A stretch of 64,000 bases of DNA, taken from the NCBI RefSeq assembly GCF_040026395.1, contig NZ_CP157278.1:3596001-3660000 (forward strand), read 5' to 3'. The notes below the pieces were generated by a model. The model saw nothing but the letters and a program-made list of their open reading frames with translations. It did not search any database and was not told the DNA's origin. This DNA comes from Pedobacter lusitanus. Lineage in GTDB: Bacteria; Bacteroidota; Bacteroidia; Sphingobacteriales; Sphingobacteriaceae. Positions 17,685-25,671 of the stretch are shown one piece after another; positions within the stretch are counted from its first letter, which is position 1; every line of letters begins with the position of its first letter. The position numbers and the translations under genes were made by a program.

Positions 17685-18086
17685 ATGAAATTAAAACAAA
17701 AGATAGCTTTAGGATTATGTGCCTTTTACCTGGTAAGTGTAATTGGTGTTGCCCTGAGCCTGCATTTTTGCGGGGGTAAGTTATCTGGTATTCATCTGAC
17801 AGAAGTTGCGCATTGCGGAGGTTGTAAGGAAGCTGAAAAACCTGTTAAAGCAGATGATTCCTGCTGTAAAAACACTAAGGTTGATGCTAAAATCAAAGAC
17901 AGTCATCAGACAGGTCTGAAAGTCGATGTTCCTAAAAACCAGAGCCTTCCGGTGCTGGTTCCTTCTTTTTTTGCAGAAATTGCAGATTTTGTTTTACCTA
18001 ATCTGTTTAGCAGAATAGAAAACAAAGTGCCCCCCTTATCTGCCCGGCTTGCATTGCATGCCTATAATTGCGTTTTCAGAAATTAG
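17685..18086 (+). CDS. HYC_CC_PP family protein (cysteine-rich, membrane-anchored)
   Basis: The 133-aa protein has one N-terminal hydrophobic segment (residues 7-26), then LHFCGGKLSGI, a CGGC motif and a CC pair, and a C-terminal NKVPPLSARLALHAYNC block. The clustered Cys and His in an exported context suggest metal binding. NCBI names this pattern the HYC_CC_PP family, typical of Bacteroidota and often near copper genes. It is the first gene of a four-gene rightward run whose second member has a heavy-metal-associated domain. Function beyond that is unknown. Confidence 0.78.
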   Translation: MKLKQKIALGLCAFYLVSVIGVALSLHFCGGKLSGIHLTEVAHCGGCKEAEKPVKADDSCCKNTKVDAKIKDSHQTGLKVDVPKNQSLPVLVPSFFAEIADFVLPNLFSRIENKVPPLSARLALHAYNCVFRN

Positions 18087-18197
18087 ACCAGGAATAAATT
18101 GACATTTGTTACGGATAATCGTCCGTACGTAAACCTATGTATCAGAATTTGCCGGTAATCCAGGCAGGTTTAATTTATTTCAATTAAAAATTTCATC

Positions 18198-18734
18198 ATG
18201 AAAACAATTAGATATTTCATCTTCTTTTTATTCTTATTTATTGGCGGGAATACTTTCGCCCAGCAAATTTCCAAAGCTGAATTACAGGTTAATGGGTTAA
18301 CCTGCTCTATGTGTTCAAGAGCAACTGAGACGTCTTTAAAAAGTCTTGGATTTATTGAAAATGTAGCTCCTGATCTTAACAGGAATATTTTTGTTATTAC
18401 TTTTAAATCTGATCAGAAGGTCGATCTGGATCAGATCAGAGACAAGGTTCAGGATGCCGGATTCTCTATCGGAGACTTGTCTGCAACGATTAACTTCAAA
18501 AACACACAGGTTAATGATAGCGGTCTTGCTGAGCTTGACGGGAATGTTTTTCAATTTATCAATGCGAAAAATAAAACTCTTGACGGACCGGTTGTAGCCA
18601 GAATAATGGACAAAGATTTTATTACTTCTTCGGCTTTTAAGAAAAAAGCTGCTGAATTAAACTCGGAAAGCTATCTTAAAGGAAAAGGTCTTGTACAAGG
18701 AAAAGAAACACGTATTTTTCATTTAAGTATCTAA
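18198..18734 (+). CDS. Secreted heavy-metal-associated (HMA) domain protein
   Basis: The 178-aa protein has a signal peptide (hydrophobic, ending TFAQ) and an HMA ferredoxin-like domain at about residues 27-95 with the metal-binding motif NGLTCSMCSRATE (CxxC). HMA domains carry Cu(I) and similar ions. The remaining about 80 residues match no family I know. It stands in the periplasm or on the outer surface between the Cys-rich protein and a putative outer-membrane barrel. The spacing to the next gene is 8 nt. Confidence 0.85.
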   Translation: MKTIRYFIFFLFLFIGGNTFAQQISKAELQVNGLTCSMCSRATETSLKSLGFIENVAPDLNRNIFVITFKSDQKVDLDQIRDKVQDAGFSIGDLSATINFKNTQVNDSGLAELDGNVFQFINAKNKTLDGPVVARIMDKDFITSSAFKKKAAELNSESYLKGKGLVQGKETRIFHLSI

Positions 18735-18742
18735 TTGCCGGA

Positions 18743-19552
18743 ATGAAATATATTCAATTTGCAGCAGTAATTTTTCTGCTAGGGAGTGGTCTGCGCGCTG
18801 GTGCACAGGAATTGTATGTGTTTACTGAACCGGCAAGTAACATGGCTGCCAAATCAATAGGTATCAGACTTACTAATGAAGGAATCTTCAACGGCGGCGG
18901 AAACAGAACCATGCCGGAAGTGATGTTTAGTTTCAATAAAAATCTGATGACCCATTTTCAGGGGTTTTTATCAGATATGGATGGTAAATACAGACTGGAA
19001 GGCGGAAGTGTATATGCTAAATATCGTTTTCTTTCCGTAGATGATGCACAGCGTCATTTGCGTGCAGCGGTGTTTGCCAGGGTGAGTACAAGTAAACGCC
19101 CGGTCTATACTGAGGATATTAACCTGGAAGGAGATAATAGTGGTATTCAGGGAGGATTGGTTGTAACGCAGTTACTGCATAAACTGGCTTTATCTGGTAC
19201 GGTGAGTTATACGAAAGCTTTTGATGTGGAAAGCAAACAGGTATCGGGGATGCCCGGGCCTGATCAGATGATTGGTTATAGCTTATCTTCAGGCTATCTG
19301 GTTCTTCCTTTTGTATATAAAAACTATAATCAGCCAAATTTTAATGTCTATTTTGAAATGCTGGGTAAAACAAATCCGGCAAATGGAAGATCTTATCTTG
19401 ATCTTGCTCCTGCTTTACAGGTTATTCTAAATAGCAGAACCCGTATTGATCTGGGATACAGATTCCAGGTGGCAGGCGATATGGCTGGCAGATATAATAA
19501 AAACATGTACCTGGTACGTGCTGAGTTTAATTTCTTTAATGTTTTAAAATAA
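18743..19552 (+). CDS. Predicted outer-membrane beta-barrel protein of the metal cluster
   Basis: The 269-aa protein has a signal peptide ending GAQ and then alternating short amphipathic strands rich in Gly, Tyr, Phe and Asn. It ends near an aromatic-hydrophobic terminus (VRAEFNFFNVLK), all consistent with an outer-membrane barrel. I do not recognise a named family. Similar proteins appear next to HMA and DUF3347 genes in Bacteroidota, which is only a contextual hint of metal export or sensing. Confidence 0.7.
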   Translation: MKYIQFAAVIFLLGSGLRAGAQELYVFTEPASNMAAKSIGIRLTNEGIFNGGGNRTMPEVMFSFNKNLMTHFQGFLSDMDGKYRLEGGSVYAKYRFLSVDDAQRHLRAAVFARVSTSKRPVYTEDINLEGDNSGIQGGLVVTQLLHKLALSGTVSYTKAFDVESKQVSGMPGPDQMIGYSLSSGYLVLPFVYKNYNQPNFNVYFEMLGKTNPANGRSYLDLAPALQVILNSRTRIDLGYRFQVAGDMAGRYNKNMYLVRAEFNFFNVLK

Positions 19553-19591
19553 AATCATGTCGGGTTCATCCGACAAAAAATCAATCAATAA

Positions 19592-20101
19592 ATGAAACAA
19601 ATAATTTTAGGTTTTGCTCTGCTTTTAATAGCATCATTACAGCCTGCCTTTGCGCAGAAAACGAATGTATCGGGAAAGTTTAATCAAAGTTTGAAAAGCT
19701 ACTACGCACTGAAAAATGCATTGGCGACGGATAAATCAGAAGAAGCTCCAAAATTGGCTCTGGCACTTCAAAAAGCAGTAAAAGATGTACCTCATCAGGG
19801 GTTTTCCGGTGCTGAACAGCATGTGTTATGGATGAAAGAGTCTGCATTAATTCAGCAAAAGGCTGCGGAATTAGCTTTATCCAAAGATCTGGAAAGCCAG
19901 CGTAAGAGTTTTGGAAGCATAAGTACTTCATTTATCAAACTGGCACAAGAGCTGAAGCTGAATGATCAGCCTGTTTTTGTTCAATATTGTCCGATGGGTA
20001 AATTCAGCTGGCTGAATGAGGTTAAGGAAATACAGAATCCTTATTACGGCAGCCAGATGTATGACTGTGGTACTGTGAAAGATACGCTTGAAAAGAACTG
20101 A
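19592..20101 (+). CDS. DUF3347 domain-containing periplasmic protein
   Basis: The 169-aa protein has a signal peptide (ending AFAQ) and a helical body with FNQSLKSYYALKNALATD and the C-terminal YCPMGKFSWLNEVKEIQNPY block with CPM and a later DCG. This is the DUF3347 pattern, a domain also found fused to CusB-type copper efflux adaptors. The Cys and Met residues fit copper binding. It is the last gene of the cluster, 39 nt after the barrel gene. Confidence 0.82.
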   Translation: MKQIILGFALLLIASLQPAFAQKTNVSGKFNQSLKSYYALKNALATDKSEEAPKLALALQKAVKDVPHQGFSGAEQHVLWMKESALIQQKAAELALSKDLESQRKSFGSISTSFIKLAQELKLNDQPVFVQYCPMGKFSWLNEVKEIQNPYYGSQMYDCGTVKDTLEKN

Positions 20102-20103
20102 TA

Positions 20104-20115
20104 GTTTCTTAACAT
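20104..20115 (+). promoter_or_regulatory. 12-bp box GTTTCTTAACAT upstream of the yceI-family promoter
   Basis: This is the second exact copy of the 12-mer at 17549-17560. It starts just after the DUF3347 stop codon and ends 29 nt before the -7 element at 20145. Confidence 0.45.
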
Positions 20116-20144
20116 ACATCAAGGGTTTTTGCCATAATTCCCTA

Positions 20145-20152
20145 TAGATTTG
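20145..20152 (+). promoter_or_regulatory. -7 promoter element (TAGATTTG) of the yceI-family gene
   Basis: TAGATTTG matches TAnnTTTG, 23 nt before the start codon. There is no TTG at the standard distance, which would fit an activator-dependent promoter. Confidence 0.5.
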
Positions 20153-20175
20153 TATGGTTATTAAATCACATCATT

Positions 20176-20748
20176 ATGAAAAAGATATTTTTATTCCTGC
20201 TTGTCGTATCGATCAGCACAGCGTCATTTGCGCAAACAAAGTGGTCAGTAGATCCGATGCATACCTTCATTAATTTTGAAGTTAAACATTTGGGTATATC
20301 CTTTGTCAACGGATCCTTTAAAAAATTTGAAGGAACAATTGATGCTGCCAAACCAGACCTGACAGATGCAAAAATCAACTTTACTGTTGATGTAAATAGT
20401 ATTACAACCGGGGTTGAAATGAGAGATAATCACTTGAAAACAGATGATTTCTTGAATGCAGAAAAGTATCCTTCCATGAGTTTTGTGGGTTCATCTTTCA
20501 GAAAACTGAAGGATAATAATTATGAGCTTGCAGGTAAATTAACTATCCGTGATGTCACTAAAGACGTTAAATTCAACGTTGTTTATGGCGGTACGGCTAA
20601 AGACCAGCAGGGCAATACAAGAGCAGGTTTTCACGCTACTACCACAGTCAACCGTCTGGACTACCATATTCAATATGATCCGAGCGGAATGGCTGTTGCG
20701 AAAGACATCAAAATTGAGTTAAACCTGGAATTTGTTCAGGCCAAATAA
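20176..20748 (+). CDS. YceI family periplasmic lipid-binding protein
   Basis: The 190-aa protein has a signal peptide (ending SFAQ) and a full YceI lipocalin-like domain: TKWSVDPMHTFINFEVKHLG, FEGTIDAA, then YPSMSFVGSS and the terminal IKIELNLEFVQAK. Members bind long polyisoprenoid or fatty amide ligands in the periplasm. Their roles range from stress response to quinone handling. It has its own -7 element and a strong terminator, yet shares an upstream 12-bp box with the preceding metal cluster. Confidence 0.9.
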   Translation: MKKIFLFLLVVSISTASFAQTKWSVDPMHTFINFEVKHLGISFVNGSFKKFEGTIDAAKPDLTDAKINFTVDVNSITTGVEMRDNHLKTDDFLNAEKYPSMSFVGSSFRKLKDNNYELAGKLTIRDVTKDVKFNVVYGGTAKDQQGNTRAGFHATTTVNRLDYHIQYDPSGMAVAKDIKIELNLEFVQAK

Positions 20749-20776
20749 ATAATAGAGTGTCTTCAAACAGAAATGA

Positions 20777-20817
20777 GGGTTGTTTAAGCATTCTAAATAC
20801 TTAAACAGCCCTTTTTT
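20777..20817 (+). terminator. Terminator of the yceI-family gene
   Basis: GGGTTGTTTAAG (20777-20788) pairs with CTTAAACAGCCC (20800-20811), 12 bp with one G-T wobble, followed by six T (20812-20817). The T-run runs directly into an ATG at 20818, the possible start of the next gene. Confidence 0.85.
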
Positions 20818-21657
20818 ATGAATAAAACTATGGCAAACTTATCAGAGCTTAAAAATTTAACCGCCAACCTTCCTGTTCAGGATGAACTGATGCCTGTTTT
20901 GTTTATTGGTCACGGGTCACCATTTAATGGAATTGAAGACAATGAATTTAGTCAGAAATGGGCTGAAACAGGGAGGAATATACCTGTGCCAAAAGCCGTT
21001 ATTGTCGTTTCTGCGCACTGGTTTACCAGAGGGACTGCAGTGACAGCGATGAATTTTCCGAAAACGATTCACGACTTTGGTGGGTTCCCGCAGGCGTTGT
21101 TTGATGTGGAATACCCTGCACCTGGAAATCCTCAGCTGGCGGCTGAAACTGCTAAACTGATTACCAGTACTGAAGTTGTTCTGGATCATGACTGGGGGCT
21201 GGATCATGGAGCGTGGACAGTGCTGAAACATATGTTCCCCAATGCTGATATCCCAGTGCTTCAGTTGAGTATTGATTATACCAAAGATCCAAAAGCGCAT
21301 TATGAAATGGCGGCTGAACTTTATCAGCTGCGCAGAAAAGGGGTTTTGATCCTGGGTAGCGGTAATATGGTCCATAATCTGAGGATGTTAAGCTGGGAGA
21401 TGATGGATGGTGGCGGATATGACTGGGCACTGGAAATGAATGATCGGTTTAAAAATCTTATTATGAATAAGGAGCATCAGCCTTTAATGGCTTATCAGAA
21501 TTTAGGTAAGGCAGCCATGCTGGCTATTCCTACCCCTGAGCATTATCTGCCTCTATTGTATACACTGGGACTGCAAAATAATCAGGAAGAAGTCTCGGTT
21601 TTTAATGATAAGGCAGTAGGGGGCTCTTTAACTATGACTTCTGTGCGTATAGGCTAA
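20818..21657 (+). CDS. 4,5-DOPA dioxygenase extradiol family (DODA/YgiD-type) protein
   Basis: The protein is up to 279 aa and has the LigB-superfamily metal site: LFIGHGSPFNGIEDN, VSAHWFTRG, and LDHGAWTVLKHMFP, with HxxP-type histidines. This is the zinc-dependent DODA class, to which E. coli YgiD belongs. Its physiological aromatic substrate here is unknown. The ATG at 20818 sits against the preceding terminator, so the internal ATG at 20830 (MANLSEL) is an equally good start. No promoter is evident between the two genes, which leaves its transcription unexplained. Confidence 0.86.
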   Translation: MNKTMANLSELKNLTANLPVQDELMPVLFIGHGSPFNGIEDNEFSQKWAETGRNIPVPKAVIVVSAHWFTRGTAVTAMNFPKTIHDFGGFPQALFDVEYPAPGNPQLAAETAKLITSTEVVLDHDWGLDHGAWTVLKHMFPNADIPVLQLSIDYTKDPKAHYEMAAELYQLRRKGVLILGSGNMVHNLRMLSWEMMDGGGYDWALEMNDRFKNLIMNKEHQPLMAYQNLGKAAMLAIPTPEHYLPLLYTLGLQNNQEEVSVFNDKAVGGSLTMTSVRIG

Positions 21658-21774
21658 GCGGGGCAGAAATTTTCTTCTGAATTCATACCGGATCCTGTAA
21701 CATTTATAAAACCTTCTTTTGCCGTTGGGCTGGAGGTTTGATTTTTTCATAAATTGCGGTCTAAGCTTAAATTA

Positions 21775-24135
21775 ATGAAGAAATTCTGCCTCTTATTTTT
21801 ATTGGGTAATAGTATTGTACGGGCACAGGACCGCCCTGTTTTAACTGTAGAAAGTATAATGCGTGACCAGAAGTGGCTGGGTGTTTCTCCTACTGAATAT
21901 CACTGGTCTGGTGATAGCAAAACGATCTATTTTAAGTGGAATCCTGAAGGAAAAGAAAACAGTGAGCCCTATAGAGCTGATGTATCTTCCGGAAAACCAG
22001 TAAAGACGGACGAAAAGCTGGCCAACCAGGAAATCATGCCTGAATATGTTTATAATAAAGACCGTAGTTTGGGTTTAAGCGAAAGAGCGGGTGATTTATA
22101 TCTGTATTCTTTCAGAACAAAGCAGAAGCAAAGATTAACAAATACTGTTGAATTTGAACGTAATGCTATTTTTTTAAATGATGGGACGGTTGCTTTTCAA
22201 AGAGGAAATAATTTATATGCACTCAATCTTAAAAGCAGTGAGCTCAGACAGCTGACTAATTTTGTATCAGGTAAAAAAAGTACTGCTGCGTTAGTTCTGC
22301 GTACAGGAAACTCACAGGATAACTGGTTGAAAACTGATCAGGACGGGCTTTTTGATGTACTCAAAAGTAAAAAAGAGAAAGAAGCGTATAAGCTGGCCAG
22401 AAAAAAATATCTGAGCGCAGATGATCAGCCTTTAAAAATAATTGAATTGGGAAATCAGGAACTGAGTAGCCTTGTAATCAGTCCGGACGGACGTTATATT
22501 GGTTACAGGCTGAAAATTCAGACTGAAGAAGGGAAAGCCACCATTGTACCTAATTTTGTTACTGCTTCTGGCTATACAGAAGATATTCCCGGCAGAACTA
22601 AGGTGGGAGAGCCTTTACCTGCTTACGATAATTTTATTTATGATAAACAGAGAGATACTGTTTACAAAATCCAGACAGTACAGATACCAGGAATTAAAGA
22701 TTTACCTGATTATCTGAAAGATTATCCTAAACAAAAAGAGGCGGCAATTAAGAAAAACGAGGACAGGAAAGTGAATTTATTTCAGCCAGTCTGGAATCTG
22801 TCTGGCACTGTCGCAGTTTTAATTGCAGAATCTCAGGATAATAAAGATCGCTGGATATTGAAACTGGATCCTGCTACAGGAAATCTGACAGTTTTAGACA
22901 GACAGCGGGATGAGGCCTGGATTGGCGGACCTGGTATAGGAACGGATAATATTGGATGGATAGATAATCAGCATATTTATTTTCAGAGTGAAGCCAGCGG
23001 ATATTCTCATTTGTACATTGCGGATGTTTTTTCCGGCAGTAAACGACAGCTGACCAGTGGGAAATGGGAAGTGAAAAATCTTTCTTTAGCCAAAGACAGG
23101 CAATCATTTTACTTTACCGGAAATATAGAGCATCCCGGGATTACCCATTTTTATAAAGTGAGTGTTAATGGGGGAACTCCTGTTAAAATTACCAGTATGA
23201 AAGGTGGTAATGAAGTTACATTATCTCCGGATGAGCAATGGCTGGCCATTAATTATTCTACGATGAACAAGCCATGGGAATTGTATATTCAGGCTAATAA
23301 ACCCGGCGCAAGGGCAGTAAAAGTAACGGAGTCTTCCTCTGCTGCTTTTAAGGCTTATCCCTGGAGAGAGCCGGAAATGGTGTCATTTAAAAACAGATAT
23401 GGGGATGAAGTTTATGCACGGGTTTATCCCGCTTTAAAACCTGCGGCAAACCGTCCTGCGGTTGTGTTTGTACACGGGGCAGGTTATCTCCAGAATGTGC
23501 ATTACTGGTGGAGCCAGTATTCAAGGGAATATATGTTCCATAACCTGCTTGCTGATAATGGCTATACTGTAATTGATATTGATTATACGGGTAGTTCTGG
23601 CTATGGCAGAAATCACCGTACCGGTATTTATCGTCATATGGGCGGAAAAGATTTAACGGATCAGGTTGATGGTGTGAAATTTCTGGTCGAAAAGTATAAT
23701 GTAAACCCTAAACATGTGGGGATATATGGAGGGTCTTATGGTGGATTTATTACCCTGATGGCTTTGTTTAATGAAGCTGATGTTTTTGCTTCGGGCGCTG
23801 CATTGCGTTCTGTAACAGACTGGGCACATTATAATCATGGCTATACTTCCAATATTCTGAATGAACCTGCTACTGATGAACTTGCTTATAAACGCAGCTC
23901 TCCAATTTATTTTGCAGCAGGGTTAAAGGGCAATTTGCTGATGTGTCATGGAATGGTTGATGAAAATGTACAGTTCCAGGACATCGTTCGTCTGAGCCAG
24001 CGATTTATAGAATTAGGTAAAAACAACTGGGAACTGGCAGTTTACCCCGTTGAAGACCATGGATTTGTGCAACCCTCAAGCTGGACTGATGAGTACAAAA
24101 GAATCTTTAAACTATTTGAAACTACCTTAAAGTAA
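21775..24135 (+). CDS. S9 family peptidase (DPP IV / prolyl oligopeptidase type), secreted
   Basis: The 786-aa protein has a signal peptide (KKFCLLFLLGNSIVRAQ), an N-terminal beta-propeller region to about residue 530 and a C-terminal alpha/beta hydrolase domain. The nucleophile is in GGSYGG (Ser near 654), with the Asp in CHGMVDENVQF and the His in VEDHGF. These enzymes release N-terminal dipeptides or cleave after proline. The frame is open upstream to a TTG at 21754, but the ATG at 21775 gives a normal signal peptide and is preferred. Monocistronic. Confidence 0.9.
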   Translation: MKKFCLLFLLGNSIVRAQDRPVLTVESIMRDQKWLGVSPTEYHWSGDSKTIYFKWNPEGKENSEPYRADVSSGKPVKTDEKLANQEIMPEYVYNKDRSLGLSERAGDLYLYSFRTKQKQRLTNTVEFERNAIFLNDGTVAFQRGNNLYALNLKSSELRQLTNFVSGKKSTAALVLRTGNSQDNWLKTDQDGLFDVLKSKKEKEAYKLARKKYLSADDQPLKIIELGNQELSSLVISPDGRYIGYRLKIQTEEGKATIVPNFVTASGYTEDIPGRTKVGEPLPAYDNFIYDKQRDTVYKIQTVQIPGIKDLPDYLKDYPKQKEAAIKKNEDRKVNLFQPVWNLSGTVAVLIAESQDNKDRWILKLDPATGNLTVLDRQRDEAWIGGPGIGTDNIGWIDNQHIYFQSEASGYSHLYIADVFSGSKRQLTSGKWEVKNLSLAKDRQSFYFTGNIEHPGITHFYKVSVNGGTPVKITSMKGGNEVTLSPDEQWLAINYSTMNKPWELYIQANKPGARAVKVTESSSAAFKAYPWREPEMVSFKNRYGDEVYARVYPALKPAANRPAVVFVHGAGYLQNVHYWWSQYSREYMFHNLLADNGYTVIDIDYTGSSGYGRNHRTGIYRHMGGKDLTDQVDGVKFLVEKYNVNPKHVGIYGGSYGGFITLMALFNEADVFASGAALRSVTDWAHYNHGYTSNILNEPATDELAYKRSSPIYFAAGLKGNLLMCHGMVDENVQFQDIVRLSQRFIELGKNNWELAVYPVEDHGFVQPSSWTDEYKRIFKLFETTLK

Positions 24136-24227
24136 GGAAATAGAGGTGTGCTAATCTCTGATGTTTCCCGTATAGTTTTTGTCTATGGGGGCATCAATAT
24201 TAAATATCTGTTATCTTTTTAATAGGG

Positions 24228-24258
24228 TTGATAAAGAGCCGGTATTGATGTATTTTTG
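24228..24258 (+). promoter_or_regulatory. Promoter of the peroxiredoxin gene
   Basis: TTG at 24228-24230, a 20-nt spacer and TATTTTTG at 24251-24258 form a complete promoter. It covers the upstream TTG codon at 24256, so translation must begin at the ATG at 24280. Confidence 0.75.
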
Positions 24259-24279
24259 CACAACGAAAAAAAGAACATT

Positions 24280-24825
24280 ATGATTAATATAGGTGAACAA
24301 TTTCCAGCTTATTCAAAACCAGCTGTAGTTAGTATAGAAAAAGGAAAAGAGTTTGAAACATTAACTTCTGAAACTTTAGTAAATGACAACAACCAATGGA
24401 CTTGTATGTTCTGGTGGCCAAAAGATTTTACTTTCGTTTGTCCTACTGAAATCGCTGAATTTAATGCAAATTTTGGTGAGTTCCGTGACCGTGATACAAC
24501 ACTGATTGGTGCATCTACAGACTCAGAAAACGTGCATTTGGCATGGAGACATAACCATGATGATTTACGTGGTTTGAAATTTCCAATGCTTGCAGATACT
24601 TCTAAATCGTTAGCTGAAGCACTTGATATTTTAGAGCCAACAGAAAAAATCGCTTACAGAGCAACTTTCATCATTGATCCACAAGGAATTATCCGTTGGG
24701 CAAGTGTGAATGATTTAAGCGTTGGACGTAACGTAAAAGAAGTATTAAGAGTCCTTGATGCTTTACAAACTGACGAACTTTGTCCTTGTAACTGGGAAAA
24801 AGGTGAAGCAACTTTAACAGTTTAA
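24280..24825 (+). CDS. Peroxiredoxin, AhpC/TSA family
   Basis: The 181-aa thioredoxin-fold protein has the peroxidatic Cys54 in DFTFVCPTE and candidate resolving cysteines near the C-terminus (LCPCNWEKG, residues 168 and 170). It reduces peroxides in the cytoplasm. The Trp-rich FWWPKDF before the active site is typical of the AhpC form paired with AhpD. The neighbour downstream is an AhpD-like CxxC protein, a likely electron donor. Two hairpins separate them, so they may be transcribed separately. Confidence 0.9.
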   Translation: MINIGEQFPAYSKPAVVSIEKGKEFETLTSETLVNDNNQWTCMFWWPKDFTFVCPTEIAEFNANFGEFRDRDTTLIGASTDSENVHLAWRHNHDDLRGLKFPMLADTSKSLAEALDILEPTEKIAYRATFIIDPQGIIRWASVNDLSVGRNVKEVLRVLDALQTDELCPCNWEKGEATLTV

Positions 24826-24830
24826 TTTAT

Positions 24831-24898
24831 AATCCTGTTTTTATAAACAGGGTTTAATTCTTAAAAATCCCTGTAAATGCATTTTGCAGGGATTTTTT
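24831..24898 (+). terminator. Double terminator after the peroxiredoxin gene
   Basis: The first hairpin is AATCCTGTTT (24831-24840) against AAACAGGGTT (24845-24854). The second and stronger is AAAAATCCCTG (24863-24873) against CAGGGATTTTT (24887-24897) with a T-run to 24898. Confidence 0.8.
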
Positions 24899-24952
24899 GT
24901 ATCCATAGAATCTGCCGGTTTAGGTTTGCGCAGGTTCATAAAATCATAAAAA

Positions 24953-25537
24953 ATGAGTGAAAGTACTGAAACCATAGAGGAATTATTAGCCATAGTCGGT
25001 TTAAATCCAGGCTACAGAAATGAAAGTATACATCTGCTGGAAAAAGGAAATTCAAGATATGTACGTGACTTGAAATTAAACTTCAGCAGCACCCTGACTT
25101 CATCGCATATCACAGAAAAAGAATGTGCTTTACTGGGATTAAGTATTGCTGTCAATAACAATAATAAAGTTTTAACTGATTTCTTTGAAAGATATGCGCA
25201 GCAGAAAGAAGCTACAGCAGAAGAAATTGCCGAGGCAACCGGCTGTGCGTCTTTGCTGGCTTTAAACAATGTACTTTATCGTTTCCGTCATTTTACTGCA
25301 AAAGAGAAATACACGCGTATGCCTGCACGTGTCAGAATGCAGTTAATGGGTAATCCGGTTACAGGTAAAGAGTTTTTTGAGCTGATGAGTCTGGCTGTTT
25401 CTGCCGTTAACGGATGTGAAATGTGTGTAAATGCTCATGAAGAATCTATTCTGGCTTTAGGTGCCACTGAAGAGCGTGTATTTGATGCAATCCGTATTGC
25501 TTCAATTGTCACTTCTGCAGGTAAAATCCTTTACTAA
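24953..25537 (+). CDS. Carboxymuconolactone decarboxylase / AhpD-like family protein
   Basis: The 194-aa all-helical protein has the AhpD active-site pattern CEMCVNAHEE (Cys155, Cys158 and the following His) in its C-terminal half. The N-terminal half looks like a degenerate repeat of the same fold. AhpD passes electrons to AhpC peroxiredoxins in some bacteria. The position just after a peroxiredoxin gene supports that role. The electron source upstream of AhpD is not visible here. It is followed by its own terminator. Confidence 0.88.
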   Translation: MSESTETIEELLAIVGLNPGYRNESIHLLEKGNSRYVRDLKLNFSSTLTSSHITEKECALLGLSIAVNNNNKVLTDFFERYAQQKEATAEEIAEATGCASLLALNNVLYRFRHFTAKEKYTRMPARVRMQLMGNPVTGKEFFELMSLAVSAVNGCEMCVNAHEESILALGATEERVFDAIRIASIVTSAGKILY

Positions 25538-25552
25538 GGCATTAATTATATA

Positions 25553-25582
25553 AAAGGAGGCTCCCAAAAGGGCCTCTTTTTG
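25553..25582 (+). terminator. Terminator of the AhpD-like gene
   Basis: A GAGG...CCC / GGG CCTC stem with a two-base bulge and AAAA loop is flanked by an A-run on the left and five T on the right (GGCCTCTTTTTG). Confidence 0.7.
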
Positions 25583-25620
25583 TTTTACAAGCTGTTTTTT
25601 TAAAAAAGGTGAGAATTTAC

Positions 25621-25652
25621 TTGGATTTACTGAACGGTGTTCATTACATTTG
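25621..25652 (+). promoter_or_regulatory. Promoter of the tetR-tolC-RND operon
   Basis: TTG at 25621-25623, a 21-nt spacer and TACATTTG at 25645-25652. The spacer contains the palindrome at 25631-25643. The leader to the tetR ATG is about 15 nt. Confidence 0.75.
25631..25643. promoter_or_regulatory. Putative TetR operator O1 (TGAACGGTGTTCA)
   Basis: A perfect TGAAC-N3-GTTCA palindrome lies between the -33 and -7 elements of the tetR promoter, the usual place for an autoregulating TetR repressor. A related palindrome (26305-26317) fits the joint pattern TRAACRSTGTTYA. Confidence 0.65.
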
Positions 25653-25671
25653 CAGTGTATAATTTAAGATA

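Noticed and set aside
20917..21375. 152-codon minus-strand frame in the dioxygenase gene
   Set aside because: It is antisense to a gene with intact metal-site motifs and has no signal or domain of its own.
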